From SFEL01 sp045603585 (GTDB lineage Bacteria > Bacillota > Clostridia > Christensenellales > CAG-138): 64,000 bases of DNA. Both the position numbers and the translations under genes were made by a program. The stretch spans positions 10,141-74,140 of the forward strand of contig JAZUMK010000002.1 of NCBI GenBank assembly GCA_045603585.1. The letters are read 5' to 3'. Shown here one piece after another: positions 1-8,610 of the stretch (position 1 is its first letter; every line of letters starts with the position of its first letter). Under the pieces are notes generated by a model. It was not told the DNA's origin and searched no databases. It saw only the letters and a program-made list of their open reading frames with translations.

Positions 1-42
1 AATCAGTACAATTTGTTAACTTTCCTTGACTGTCGGGATGTG

Positions 43-71
43 TTGCATATTCATGAATCAAATGTTAAAAT
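43..71 (+). promoter_or_regulatory. Sigma-A promoter of the ECF S component gene
   Basis: TTGCAT at 43-48 and TAAAAT at 66-71 are separated by 17 bp and lie about 45 bp upstream of the first gene. Its AGGAGG ribosome site is at 101-106. Confidence 0.5.
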
Positions 72-116
72 AATAAATTGTGATAATAAAGGCTGAATCA
101 AGGAGGTAAACTGCTG

Positions 117-743
117 ATGAGAGAAAAAAGCGTAAGGACGCTTGTACTGTACGGCATGTTTGTTGCTGTGGTATTTTTGCTGGGTCTTACTCCTCTCGGA
201 TATATATACCTGCCCATGGCCTCCATAACCACGGTGCATATTCCCGTAATTGTGGGCGGCTATACCCTCGGCAAAAAAGGCGGTGCGGTGCTGGGCTTTT
301 TCTTTGGCCTTACCAGCTTCATAAAGTGCTTTACCACACCTGATGCCATCGCTGCCATAATGCTGGGCACCACCACGGGATTCGGCGCATACAATCTGCT
401 GCTCATCCTCGCGGTGCTTTTCCTTCCTCGTATACTCACCGGCTTCTTTGCTGCCTCTGTATATCAGCTTATCGGCGGCACAGGCAAGCGGCAGGCGGCC
501 GCAATGGGCATAAGCGCATTCGTGGGCAGTATGACCAATACGGTTTTCTTCCTCGGCGGACTGTATATACTTGCATTTGAGCAGACAGCTGCCGCAATGG
601 GCGTGGCGGGCAGCGCACTGGCAGCCACCCTGATGGGCATCGTTGCGGGCAACGGCATAATCGAGGCAATAGCCGCAGTTGTTATCTGTACCGCTGTGGG
701 CAAGGCGATAAGCGCATACACAAACAGAAACAGCAGCAACTAA
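117..743 (+). CDS. ECF transporter S component, probably pantothenate-specific
   Basis: A 208-residue, very hydrophobic protein with about six predicted membrane helices. It starts with a short basic segment (REKSVRTLVL) followed by the GLTPLGYIYLP region typical of ECF S components, the substrate-binding subunits that share an energising EcfA/A'/T module encoded elsewhere. It is followed after 31 bp by coaX, the first enzyme of CoA synthesis, which makes pantothenate the most likely substrate (a PanT-type protein). That assignment is inference from the neighbour. A strong AGGAGG sits 10 bp before the ATG. Other vitamins cannot be excluded, because S components diverge quickly. Confidence 0.85.
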   Translation: MREKSVRTLVLYGMFVAVVFLLGLTPLGYIYLPMASITTVHIPVIVGGYTLGKKGGAVLGFFFGLTSFIKCFTTPDAIAAIMLGTTTGFGAYNLLLILAVLFLPRILTGFFAASVYQLIGGTGKRQAAAMGISAFVGSMTNTVFFLGGLYILAFEQTAAAMGVAGSALAATLMGIVAGNGIIEAIAAVVICTAVGKAISAYTNRNSSN

Positions 744-774
744 ATTATAATTTGCGATTGGAGATTTTTTACCT

Positions 775-1542
775 ATGCTGATGGTAATGGACATAGGCAA
801 TACCAATATAAAGACCGGCCTCTTCGTAGACGGCAAGCTTAAAAATTCATGGAGGCTGCAGACCAATCATCTGCGCACTGCCGATGAATACGGCACCATG
901 ATGGAAAGCTTTTTCAACCATCTGGGTATACCCACCGAATCGGTGGACGGCATAATCATGTCCTCTGTAATTCCTTCCATGAACTACACCATGGAGCATA
1001 TGTGTGAGCTGTATTTCCATCGCCGCAAGGTAATGGTCGTAAGCAGCGAGCTGAATCTTGGGCTGAATATCAAGTATGATCTGCCATCCCAGCTGGGCTC
1101 CGACCGTATCTGCAATTCCGTTGAGGCCTATCATCGCTACGGCGGCCCCTGTGTGGTTGTTGACTTCGGTACTGCTACCAACTTTGCTGTTATCTCCGAA
1201 GAGGGTGATTTCCTTGGCGGTCTTATCTGCCCCGGCATAATGGTATCTGCGGATGCCCTGGTGGAGCGGGCGGCAATGCTTCACAAGGTTGAATATGTAA
1301 TGCCTGAAAAGGTAATAGGCACCAACACAAAAGAAGGCATACAGTCCGGTCTGATACGCGGCTACGTTGGCCAGGTGGACTATATCCTTCAGCAGATTGA
1401 AAAAGAACTGGGCGCAAAGCCCACCGTTGTTGCCACCGGTGGCATGTCCGGCATGATTGCCAACGAAACCAGGCGTATTGACGTGGTAAATCCCACCCTT
1501 ACCCTAGAAGGACTTGCCCGCATATACGAAATGAACAAATAG
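775..1542 (+). CDS. coaX: Type III pantothenate kinase
   Basis: CoaX phosphorylates pantothenate with ATP, the first committed step of coenzyme A synthesis, in the cytoplasm. The 255-residue protein has the ASKHA-fold phosphate-binding motif DIGNTN at residues 6-11, GSDR at 108-111, the DFGTATN motif at 130-136 and GGxxxPG around 148-154, all signatures of the type III enzyme. Length matches the family. The ATG at 775 is preceded by GGAG at 760-763; two further in-frame ATGs at 781 and 787 are possible starts. It probably shares the promoter of the preceding vitamin transporter gene. Confidence 0.97.
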   Translation: MLMVMDIGNTNIKTGLFVDGKLKNSWRLQTNHLRTADEYGTMMESFFNHLGIPTESVDGIIMSSVIPSMNYTMEHMCELYFHRRKVMVVSSELNLGLNIKYDLPSQLGSDRICNSVEAYHRYGGPCVVVDFGTATNFAVISEEGDFLGGLICPGIMVSADALVERAAMLHKVEYVMPEKVIGTNTKEGIQSGLIRGYVGQVDYILQQIEKELGAKPTVVATGGMSGMIANETRRIDVVNPTLTLEGLARIYEMNK

Positions 1543-1544
1543 CC

Positions 1545-1715
1545 TCAGCGGCTCAGATAATCCACAGCGTAGGATATGCTGAGCATAAGCTGAAGGGCAA
1601 ATAGCACATAACACACATTGCGCCGGGGGATATCCTTCCGGCGCTTAAATATTTCCGCCCCTATGAGAGGCACAAGGGGAATGATCCCCGCATACAGCAG
1701 CAGAAGCATCTTCAT
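1545..1715 (-). CDS. Small membrane protein, 56 residues, unknown function
   Basis: A short reading frame convergent with coaX, ending 3 bp from its stop. It begins MKMLLLLYAG and has two hydrophobic stretches (about residues 3-20 and 35-51) split by a basic loop, EIFKRRKDIPRR. The ATG is preceded by a full GGAGGT at a spacing of about 8 bp, and codon use looks like the neighbours. These points make it a likely real two-helix membrane protein. I do not recognise the family. No other gene explains the 1543-1910 gap, whose remainder holds only the promoter for the next gene. Confidence 0.55.
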   Translation of the reverse strand: MKMLLLLYAGIIPLVPLIGAEIFKRRKDIPRRNVCYVLFALQLMLSISYAVDYLSR

Positions 1716-1839
1716 GAATTTTTACCTCCCGATGAGATATGAAAAACTATACATGAAGAATAACATCGTCGATGAAGCAGGAGCGATAGTGGGAAAGTGG
1801 AAAAGAGGGAATATTATAGTGCAGATAATCCGATGGCTG

Positions 1840-1848
1840 TGCTATAAT
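1840..1848 (+). promoter_or_regulatory. Extended -10 promoter for the Dabb-uvrB-uvrA unit
   Basis: TGC followed by TATAAT (1843-1848) is an extended -10 element about 60 bp before the ATG. No good -35 box is visible at the usual distance, as is common for extended -10 promoters. Confidence 0.45.
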
Positions 1849-1910
1849 GGGAAACGTAAACAGCGCATCGTTGAATTATTGATAAATCCATTAAACGAGG
1901 AGATAACACA

Positions 1911-2192
1911 ATGGTAACTCACATCGTATGCCACAAGTACACTGACCGGGAAGAGGCAAAAAAGATAGCTCCCATGCTCAAGGGTCTGGTGGGCAAAGTT
2001 CCCGGCCTTATCAGCATGGAAGCCGGCGCAGATTTCATTGGCAGCGCAAGGAGCTACGACCTTGCTCTGGTGGCAAAGTTTGCTACCCGCGAGGATCTTG
2101 CCGTATATGCCGATCATCCCGAGCATGTAAAGGTAAAGGAGTATATCCATACCGTACTGCAGAATGGTATTTCTGTGGATTTCGAGGATTAA
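1911..2192 (+). CDS. Dabb (stress-responsive A/B barrel) domain protein
   Basis: A 93-residue protein that is one Dabb-type ferredoxin-like domain: it opens with MVTHIVCHKY, carries the LKGLVGKVPGL helix and closes with the typical HPEHVKVKEYI segment. Such proteins form dimeric alpha/beta barrels; most bacterial members have no known reaction. GAGGAG precedes the ATG. It ends only 13 bp before uvrB, so it is likely cotranscribed with the repair genes, but the sequence gives no evidence of a role in repair. Confidence 0.85.
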   Translation: MVTHIVCHKYTDREEAKKIAPMLKGLVGKVPGLISMEAGADFIGSARSYDLALVAKFATREDLAVYADHPEHVKVKEYIHTVLQNGISVDFED

Positions 2193-2205
2193 TTAAGCAA
2201 TAAAC

Positions 2206-4212
2206 ATGGGTGAATTCAAAGTAGTATCCCCATTTCAGCCTCAGGGTGATCAGCCTGAGGCTATTGCTGCGCTCAGCGAAGGGGTAAAGGCAGGGGAAAA
2301 GCTGCAGGTGCTGCTGGGCGTAACGGGCAGCGGCAAAACCTATACCATGGCAAAGGTAATAGAGCAGGTGCAGATGCCCACTCTGGTCATTGCCCACAAC
2401 AAGACCCTTGCGGCACAGCTATGCGGTGAGCTGAGGGAGTTTTTTCCGGACAGCGCAGTGGAGTATTTCGTATCCTATTACGATTACTATCAGCCCGAGG
2501 CATATATTGCCGCATCCGATACTTATATCGAAAAAGTTGCCACGGTAAATGACGAAATAGACAAGCTTCGCCATAGCGCTACCTGCGCCCTCAATGAGCG
2601 CCGGGATGTTATAATTGTGGCTTCCGTCAGCTGCATATACGCATTGGGCGACCCCGAGGAATACCTCAAGCTGTCAATATCCCTGAGAAGGGGCATGACG
2701 ATTGACCGTGATGAAGTCATGCGTAAGCTGGTGGATATACAGTATCAGCGCAATGAATATGACTTTGTCCGCGGCACATTCAGGGCAAAAGGCGACGTAC
2801 TGGAGATATTCCCCTCAAACTGGTCGGACAAGGCTCTCAGGGTGGAGTTTTTTGGGGATGAAATCGAGCGCATCAGCGAGGTGAACTGTCTTACCGGCGA
2901 GATATTGCTGGACAGGGCTCACGTTGCGGTGTTCCCCGCTTCCCATTATGCCACCGGAAGAGACAAGCTGATTCAGGCCCTTGAGGCAATAGAAAAGGAC
3001 CTTTACGACAGGGTGGCTGAGCTGAAGGCGCAGGATAAGCTGTTGGAGGCACAGCGTCTTGAACAGCGCACCCTGTACGACATGGAGATGATGAGGGAGA
3101 TAGGCTATTGTCAGGGCATAGAAAACTACTCCAGATACTTTGACGGACGCAGCCCCGGTCAGCCTCCGTATACCCTTATCGATTATTTCCCGGATGATTT
3201 CCTCATGATAATAGACGAGTCCCACGTTACCCTGCCTCAGGTAAGGGGCATGTTCAGCGGCGACCTGTCCCGAAAGAGGGAATTGGTGGAATACGGCTTC
3301 CGCATACCCAGCGCCTTTGACAACAGGCCCTTGAAGTTTGACGAATTCAAGGAGCGGATACATCAGCTTATCTGCGTATCCGCAACCCCCGGCGACTATG
3401 AGCTGGGCCTTGCCGAGCGGGTGGCGGAGCAGGTTATCCGCCCCACCGGCCTTGTGGATCCCGAAATTGATATCCGTCCCGTGACCGGTCAGGTTGACGA
3501 CCTGCTGGGCGAAATAAGAAAAACCACAGAAAAAGGGCACAGAGTACTGGTTACCACCCTTACAAAGCGCATGGCGGAGATGCTGACAGAGTATCTTGAC
3601 GGGATGGGAGTAAGGGTAAGGTATATGCATTCCGAAATAGAAACCATAGAGCGCATGGAGATAATCCGGGATCTGCGCCTTGGTGAATTTGACGTGCTGG
3701 TAGGCATAAACCTGCTCAGGGAAGGTCTTGACCTGCCTGAGGTGGGCCTTGTGGCAATACTGGATGCGGATAAGGAGGGCTTCCTCCGTTCATCCACCTC
3801 CCTCATACAGACCATAGGCCGCGCCGCGCGAAATGCGGAGGGCCATGTAATAATGTATGCAGACGAGATAACCCCCTCCATGAAGGCGGCCATAGATGAA
3901 ACCGCCCGCAGAAGGGAAAAACAGCAGGAATACAACATTGCCCACAACATAACCCCAAAGAGCATAACCAAGGCGGTGCACGACATAATCGAAATAAGCG
4001 GCAGACCCAAGGAAAAGCTGCAGGAAAACCGGGAGGCTCAGATAGAGCTGCTGCGTGAGCAGATGAGGGCTGCAGCGGCAGAACTGGACTTTGAAACCGC
4101 CGCAAAGCTGAGGGACAGGCTCTTTGATCTTACCGGAGAGGATAAACCTAAAAAGGTTGCCCCGGGAACGCCCGGCAGCAAGCGGAACGCAAGAGGAAGA
4201 ACCAGAAAATAG
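2206..4212 (+). CDS. uvrB: Excinuclease ABC subunit B
   Basis: UvrB is the damage-verifying helicase-like subunit of nucleotide excision repair. It is loaded by UvrA and then recruits UvrC for incision. The 668-residue protein has Walker A GVTGSGKT at 38-45, the beta-hairpin region rich in tyrosine (YYDYYQPEAY, about 90-100) that is inserted between DNA strands, helicase motifs including the DEAD-like IIDESH and QTIGRAARN, and a C-terminal UVR coiled coil (about 620-645, AELDFETAAKLRD) that contacts UvrC. Full length. The ribosome site is weak (GAGG at 2184-2187, long spacing). uvrA follows after 9 bp, so the two are cotranscribed. Confidence 0.99.
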   Translation: MGEFKVVSPFQPQGDQPEAIAALSEGVKAGEKLQVLLGVTGSGKTYTMAKVIEQVQMPTLVIAHNKTLAAQLCGELREFFPDSAVEYFVSYYDYYQPEAYIAASDTYIEKVATVNDEIDKLRHSATCALNERRDVIIVASVSCIYALGDPEEYLKLSISLRRGMTIDRDEVMRKLVDIQYQRNEYDFVRGTFRAKGDVLEIFPSNWSDKALRVEFFGDEIERISEVNCLTGEILLDRAHVAVFPASHYATGRDKLIQALEAIEKDLYDRVAELKAQDKLLEAQRLEQRTLYDMEMMREIGYCQGIENYSRYFDGRSPGQPPYTLIDYFPDDFLMIIDESHVTLPQVRGMFSGDLSRKRELVEYGFRIPSAFDNRPLKFDEFKERIHQLICVSATPGDYELGLAERVAEQVIRPTGLVDPEIDIRPVTGQVDDLLGEIRKTTEKGHRVLVTTLTKRMAEMLTEYLDGMGVRVRYMHSEIETIERMEIIRDLRLGEFDVLVGINLLREGLDLPEVGLVAILDADKEGFLRSSTSLIQTIGRAARNAEGHVIMYADEITPSMKAAIDETARRREKQQEYNIAHNITPKSITKAVHDIIEISGRPKEKLQENREAQIELLREQMRAAAAELDFETAAKLRDRLFDLTGEDKPKKVAPGTPGSKRNARGRTRK

Positions 4213-4221
4213 GAAAAAGCA

Positions 4222-7080
4222 ATGAACGAACAGCTGATAATCAGGGGCGCAAGGGAACATAACCTCAAGGATATAGATATAACCCTTCCCCGCAATAAAT
4301 TAATAGTATTCACAGGCCTCAGCGGCAGCGGAAAGTCCTCTCTGGCCTTTGATACCATATACGCAGAAGGACAGCGCAGATATGTGGAGTCACTTTCTTC
4401 ATATGCAAGGCTGTTCCTTGGGCAGATGGATAAGCCGGATGTGGATTACATCGAGGGCCTTTCTCCTGCCATAAGCATCGATCAGAAAAGTACATCAAAC
4501 AACCCCCGCTCCACAGTGGGCACCGTAACCGAAATACACGACTATTTCAGATTGCTGTACGCAAGGACGGGCCATCCCCATTGCCCCAAGTGCGGTCTGC
4601 CCATAGAGCGGCAGAGCATAGACGTGGTGGTGGACAGGATAATGTCCCTTGGAGAGGGCAGGATACAGATCATCGCCCCCGCTGTGCGCTCCAAAAAAGG
4701 AGAGCATGCAAAGCTGCTGGAGCAGATACGCAAGGACGGCTACGTCCGCGTGCGGGTGGATGGGGAAGTGTATGACATAAACGAAGTACCTCCCCTTAAT
4801 AAGCAGAAGAAGCACACCATAGACGTTATAGTGGACAGGCTCATAATAAAGCCTGGCATAGAAAGCCGCCTTGCGGAATCCATGGAAACCGCATTCGCCT
4901 TTGGCGACGGCCTTGCAAAGGTGGACGTTATAGGCAAGGAAGAACTGCTGTTTTCCGAGAAGTATTCCTGTCCCGATTGCGGCATAAGCATACCGGAGCT
5001 TACTCCCCGCATGTTTTCCTTCAATAACCCCTACGGCGCATGTCCCTGCTGCAGCGGCCTGGGCTCATTGATGAAGGTTGATCCCGATCTGGTCGTGCCG
5101 GATAAAAGCCTCAGCCTTTCCGAGGGCGCAATTAACGTTAGCGGCTGGCAGAGCGGCGCAAGCGGCGGCAGCATGGCAGAAATGTACTTTGGCGCAATAG
5201 CAAAGCACTATGGCTTTTCCATGGATGTTCCGTATGAAGAGCTGCCCGAAAAGGCAAAGCAGGTACTGCTGTACGGCACAGGTGATGAAAAAATGGAGGT
5301 CAGCTACCAGCGCGAGTATGGCAGCGGCACATTCAAGACCTCCTTTGAGGGGATCATCACCAACCTTGAGCGGCGCTATCATGAAACCCAGTCCGACGGC
5401 ATGAAGCAGGTCATCGAAAGCTACATGTCAAATATCCCCTGCCCCGAGTGCAATGGCAAAAGGCTTAAGCCCGAGAGCCTTGCGGTGACCGTGGGCGGCA
5501 AATCCATTGCAGAGGTCAGCGACATGACGGTATCTGCGGCGGAGGATTTCATAAGCAGCCTGACCCTGTCTGAAACAGAGCGCATGATAGCCGAGCGCAT
5601 AGTGAAGGAGATAAGCGCAAGGCTGGGCTTCCTCAGGAATGTGGGCCTTGATTACCTTACCCTGTCCCGCGGCGCGTGCACCCTGTCCGGCGGCGAGGCA
5701 CAGCGCATTCGCCTGGCGACTCAGATAGGCAGCGGCCTTATGGGTGTGCTGTATATACTGGACGAACCCAGTATAGGCCTGCATCAGCGTGATAATGCAA
5801 GGCTGCTGAATACCCTCAAGGGCATGCGGGATATGGGCAATACCCTTATCGTTGTGGAGCATGATGAAGAAACCATGCTCGCCGCAGATTACCTTGTGGA
5901 TATCGGTCCCGGCGCAGGAGAACACGGCGGCAGAATAGTTGCCGAAGGCACCCCCAATGAGATAATGGAATCCGAAAAGTCCATTACCGGCCGGTTCCTT
6001 TCCGGCCGAAGGTTTATTCCCCTGCCCGAGGAACGCCGCAGCAATGACGGGCGCTGGCTCAGGGTAAAGAACGCAAGGGTGAACAACCTTAAAAATGTGG
6101 ATGTGGATATACCCTTGGGCGTATTCACCTGCGTTACCGGCGTATCCGGCAGCGGAAAGAGCAGCCTTGTGAATGAGGTGGTAAAAAAGACGCTGCTCCA
6201 TGACCTCAACAGGGCAAAGCACTGTCCCAAGGATGTATGTGATGGCATAGAGGGCATACATCAGCTGGATAAGATAATCGACATTGACCAGTCTCCCATA
6301 GGCCGCACACCCCGCAGCAATCCTGCCACATATACCGGCCTCTTTGATATGATAAGGGACATATTCGCAATGACCCCCGATGCAAAGGTGAGGGGATATA
6401 ATAACGGCCGCTTCAGCTTTAACGTGAAGGGCGGACGATGCGAGGCCTGCCGGGGCGACGGCATGCTCAAGATAGAGATGCATTTCCTGCCCGATGTATA
6501 TGTGCCCTGCGAGGTATGCAAGGGCAAGCGCTACAACCGGGAAACCCTTGAGGTAAAATACAAGGGAAAGAGCATATCCGATGTGCTGGATATGACGGTG
6601 GAGGAAGCGCTGGAGTTTTTCCGTCCCATAGATAGGATAAGGCGCAAGCTGCAGACCCTTCAGGATGTCGGCCTTGGCTATATCAAGCTGGGACAGCCGT
6701 CAACCACCCTTTCCGGCGGCGAGGCTCAGCGTGTAAAGCTGGCCACAGAGCTGTCCAGAAGAGATACCGGCAAAACCCTGTATGTGCTGGATGAACCCAC
6801 CACCGGCCTGCATATGGCGGATGTGGAAAGGCTGCTGGATATTCTCAAGCGCCTTGCGGACGGCGGCAGTTCGGTCGTGGTAATAGAGCACAATCTGGAT
6901 GTTATCAAGTGCGCCGATTACATAATCGATATGGGTCCCGAAGGCGGCGCGGGCGGCGGTACGGTCGTTGCCGCGGGCACTCCCGAGGAGGTTGCCAAAG
7001 CTGAGCAAAGCCATACCGGAAGATACCTTGCTCCCATACTTGAAAGGGACAGGAAACGCACTGATAAAAATAAAGCATGA
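4222..7080 (+). CDS. uvrA: Excinuclease ABC subunit A
   Basis: UvrA is the dimeric ABC ATPase that scans DNA for bulky lesions and hands them to UvrB. The 952-residue protein has two ABC modules: Walker A GLSGSGKSS near residue 31 and GVSGSGKSS near 640, two LSGGEAQR signatures, and zinc-binding cysteine groups (CPDCG/CPCCSG in the first half; CEACRGDG/CEVCKGKRYN in the second). Length and domain order are those of full-length UvrA. No uvrC is present in this window. The basic tail ends shortly before the rex promoter. Confidence 0.99.
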   Translation: MNEQLIIRGAREHNLKDIDITLPRNKLIVFTGLSGSGKSSLAFDTIYAEGQRRYVESLSSYARLFLGQMDKPDVDYIEGLSPAISIDQKSTSNNPRSTVGTVTEIHDYFRLLYARTGHPHCPKCGLPIERQSIDVVVDRIMSLGEGRIQIIAPAVRSKKGEHAKLLEQIRKDGYVRVRVDGEVYDINEVPPLNKQKKHTIDVIVDRLIIKPGIESRLAESMETAFAFGDGLAKVDVIGKEELLFSEKYSCPDCGISIPELTPRMFSFNNPYGACPCCSGLGSLMKVDPDLVVPDKSLSLSEGAINVSGWQSGASGGSMAEMYFGAIAKHYGFSMDVPYEELPEKAKQVLLYGTGDEKMEVSYQREYGSGTFKTSFEGIITNLERRYHETQSDGMKQVIESYMSNIPCPECNGKRLKPESLAVTVGGKSIAEVSDMTVSAAEDFISSLTLSETERMIAERIVKEISARLGFLRNVGLDYLTLSRGACTLSGGEAQRIRLATQIGSGLMGVLYILDEPSIGLHQRDNARLLNTLKGMRDMGNTLIVVEHDEETMLAADYLVDIGPGAGEHGGRIVAEGTPNEIMESEKSITGRFLSGRRFIPLPEERRSNDGRWLRVKNARVNNLKNVDVDIPLGVFTCVTGVSGSGKSSLVNEVVKKTLLHDLNRAKHCPKDVCDGIEGIHQLDKIIDIDQSPIGRTPRSNPATYTGLFDMIRDIFAMTPDAKVRGYNNGRFSFNVKGGRCEACRGDGMLKIEMHFLPDVYVPCEVCKGKRYNRETLEVKYKGKSISDVLDMTVEEALEFFRPIDRIRRKLQTLQDVGLGYIKLGQPSTTLSGGEAQRVKLATELSRRDTGKTLYVLDEPTTGLHMADVERLLDILKRLADGGSSVVVIEHNLDVIKCADYIIDMGPEGGAGGGTVVAAGTPEEVAKAEQSHTGRYLAPILERDRKRTDKNKA

Positions 7081-7104
7081 TTGTCGAGATGTTATCAAAC
7101 GCAC

Positions 7105-7133
7105 TTGAAAATACCGCATGCAGGGCGTATAAT
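7105..7133 (+). promoter_or_regulatory. Sigma-A promoter of rex
   Basis: TTGAAA (7105-7110), a 17-bp spacer and a consensus TATAAT (7128-7133) lie about 60 bp before the rex start. I see no clear Rex operator palindrome here. Confidence 0.75.
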
Positions 7134-7195
7134 AATTTATGATAATGGACGATGGGCGTATTGTTGCCCTATGGTTATAAAGGTGGAGGAATAGT

Positions 7196-7831
7196 ATGGA
7201 ATTTCGCAGGGTTTCCGAGGCGGTTATAAGGCGCATGCCCAAGTATTACAGGCAGCTGCAGGTGCTGCAGGCTCAGGGCGTGGAGCGCATTTCTTCCGGC
7301 AAGCTGGCCCAGATGATGCGCCTTAACGCATCCCAGGTCAGGCAGGATTTCAATTGCTTCGGCGGCTTTGGTCAGCAGGGATACGGCTACAATGTGACCA
7401 CTCTGCTCAACGAGATAAAAAACATTCTGGCTCTCAATCAAAACCACAAGGCTATCGTTGCCGGCGCAGGCAATATCGGCCGCGCCCTTGCCAGCTTTGA
7501 TCATTTTGAGCAGCATGGCTTCAGCATTACCGCCCTGTTCGATATCAATGAGGACATGATAGGAGACGAAGTAAACGGCAAGCCTGTACTGCATATCAGC
7601 AAGCTGGAAGAATACGTTAAGGAAAACAACATCTCCATAGGCATTATTGCCGCCCGCAGGAGCGTGGCTCAGGAGCTGGCCGACCGCATGGTCCAGGCAG
7701 GCATAAAGGGCATATGGAACTTTGCTCCCACCGACGTTACCGCTCAGGTCCCCGTCGAAAATATCCACATGACCGACAGCCTCATCTGCCTTGCCTACAA
7801 GATGTGCCACAATGTGGGCGAAGATGAATAA
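7196..7831 (+). CDS. rex: Redox-sensing transcriptional repressor Rex
   Basis: Rex binds operators of fermentation and respiration genes when NADH is low and releases them when the NADH/NAD+ ratio rises. The 211-residue protein has an N-terminal winged helix (about 1-75, with LNASQVRQDF in the recognition region), a Rossmann fold starting with GAGNIG at 90-95, and the C-terminal helix that swaps between dimer partners. GGAGG precedes the ATG by 7 bp. It is a single-gene unit: it has its own promoter and a strong terminator 25 bp after the stop. Confidence 0.97.
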   Translation: MEFRRVSEAVIRRMPKYYRQLQVLQAQGVERISSGKLAQMMRLNASQVRQDFNCFGGFGQQGYGYNVTTLLNEIKNILALNQNHKAIVAGAGNIGRALASFDHFEQHGFSITALFDINEDMIGDEVNGKPVLHISKLEEYVKENNISIGIIAARRSVAQELADRMVQAGIKGIWNFAPTDVTAQVPVENIHMTDSLICLAYKMCHNVGEDE

Positions 7832-7853
7832 TAAATCATAATCAATACAAAAC

Positions 7854-7881
7854 AAAGCAGACACAGCAGTGTCTGCTTTTT
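7854..7881. terminator. Bidirectional terminator between rex and maf
   Basis: Stem AAAGCAGACAC / GTGTCTGCTTT (7854-7864 with 7869-7879), 4-nt loop AGCA, T-run on the plus side and A-run on the left, so it can serve both convergent genes. Confidence 0.85.
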
Positions 7882-7894
7882 ACGTTGCGGGGGG

Positions 7895-8482
7895 TTATTT
7901 TGCTGCGCAGCGATTTTGCCAGCGTGGATATATGCCTGCGTTTTTCAGCATTTCGCACAGCTTGGGTATGGACATGCCTATTACCGTGAAATAACAGCCG
8001 TCCACCTTTTTTACCAATACGGCGCCAAGACCCTGTACGCCGTAGGAGCCCGCCTTGTCCATAGGGTCGCCGGTATCGATATAGTCCCAGATAAGCTCGT
8101 CCGAAAGCTCTTCAAAGGTAACGCGGGTGGTTTCATGGCAAAGCTGGGTGGAATCATCCGTCAGCACGGCTATGCCGGTGTATACGGTATGGGTGCGGCC
8201 GGACAGCTTGCGGAGGATGTGGTATGCATCATCCCTGTCCCGGGGCTTGCCTATTATCTCATTATCCAGCCATACGATCGTATCCGAACCGACTACGCAG
8301 CTTCCGGGATGATCCTTTTTTACGGCGGCGGCCTTTCTGAGGGCCAGCTGTTCAACAAATTCGCCGGGCTGGGTAAAGGCTACGTTTTCATCCGCATCGC
8401 TGGGAATGCAGGTATATTCCAGACCTATCAGCTGAAAAAGCTCCCTGCGCCGCTGGGACTGGGAGGCGAGAATAAGCTCCAT
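7895..8482 (-). CDS. maf: Maf-like nucleotide pyrophosphatase
   Basis: Maf proteins hydrolyse non-canonical or modified nucleoside triphosphates to monophosphates and have been linked to septum formation. The 195-residue protein begins MELILASQSQRRRELF, the family's usual N-terminus with the substrate-binding SxxRRxLL-like motif, and carries GSDTIVWLDNEIIGKP and YTGIAV motifs. A longer frame extends upstream to 8569, but AGAGGTG lies 7 bp before the ATG at 8482 and the family begins there. It is divergent from mreB, a conserved neighbourhood in Firmicutes. Confidence 0.95.
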   Translation of the reverse strand: MELILASQSQRRRELFQLIGLEYTCIPSDADENVAFTQPGEFVEQLALRKAAAVKKDHPGSCVVGSDTIVWLDNEIIGKPRDRDDAYHILRKLSGRTHTVYTGIAVLTDDSTQLCHETTRVTFEELSDELIWDYIDTGDPMDKAGSYGVQGLGAVLVKKVDGCYFTVIGMSIPKLCEMLKNAGIYPRWQNRCAAK

Positions 8483-8610
8483 AAAGCACCTCTGCATTTC
8501 AAAATCACAAATAGGATACCATAAGGCGCATTGCTGTACAATCCCCCTTGTATAACAGAAACAATACATGGAAATACTTTCCCTATAACTGATTGGGAGG
8601 TATCCATAAA

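Noticed and set aside
1618..1917. A 99-codon plus-strand frame between coaX and the Dabb gene
   Set aside because: No ribosome site, and it covers the opposite-strand 56-residue gene and the extended -10 promoter.
7081..7195. Rex operator in its own promoter
   Set aside because: No TTGT-N8-ACAA-type palindrome could be found around the promoter, so autoregulation is not claimed.
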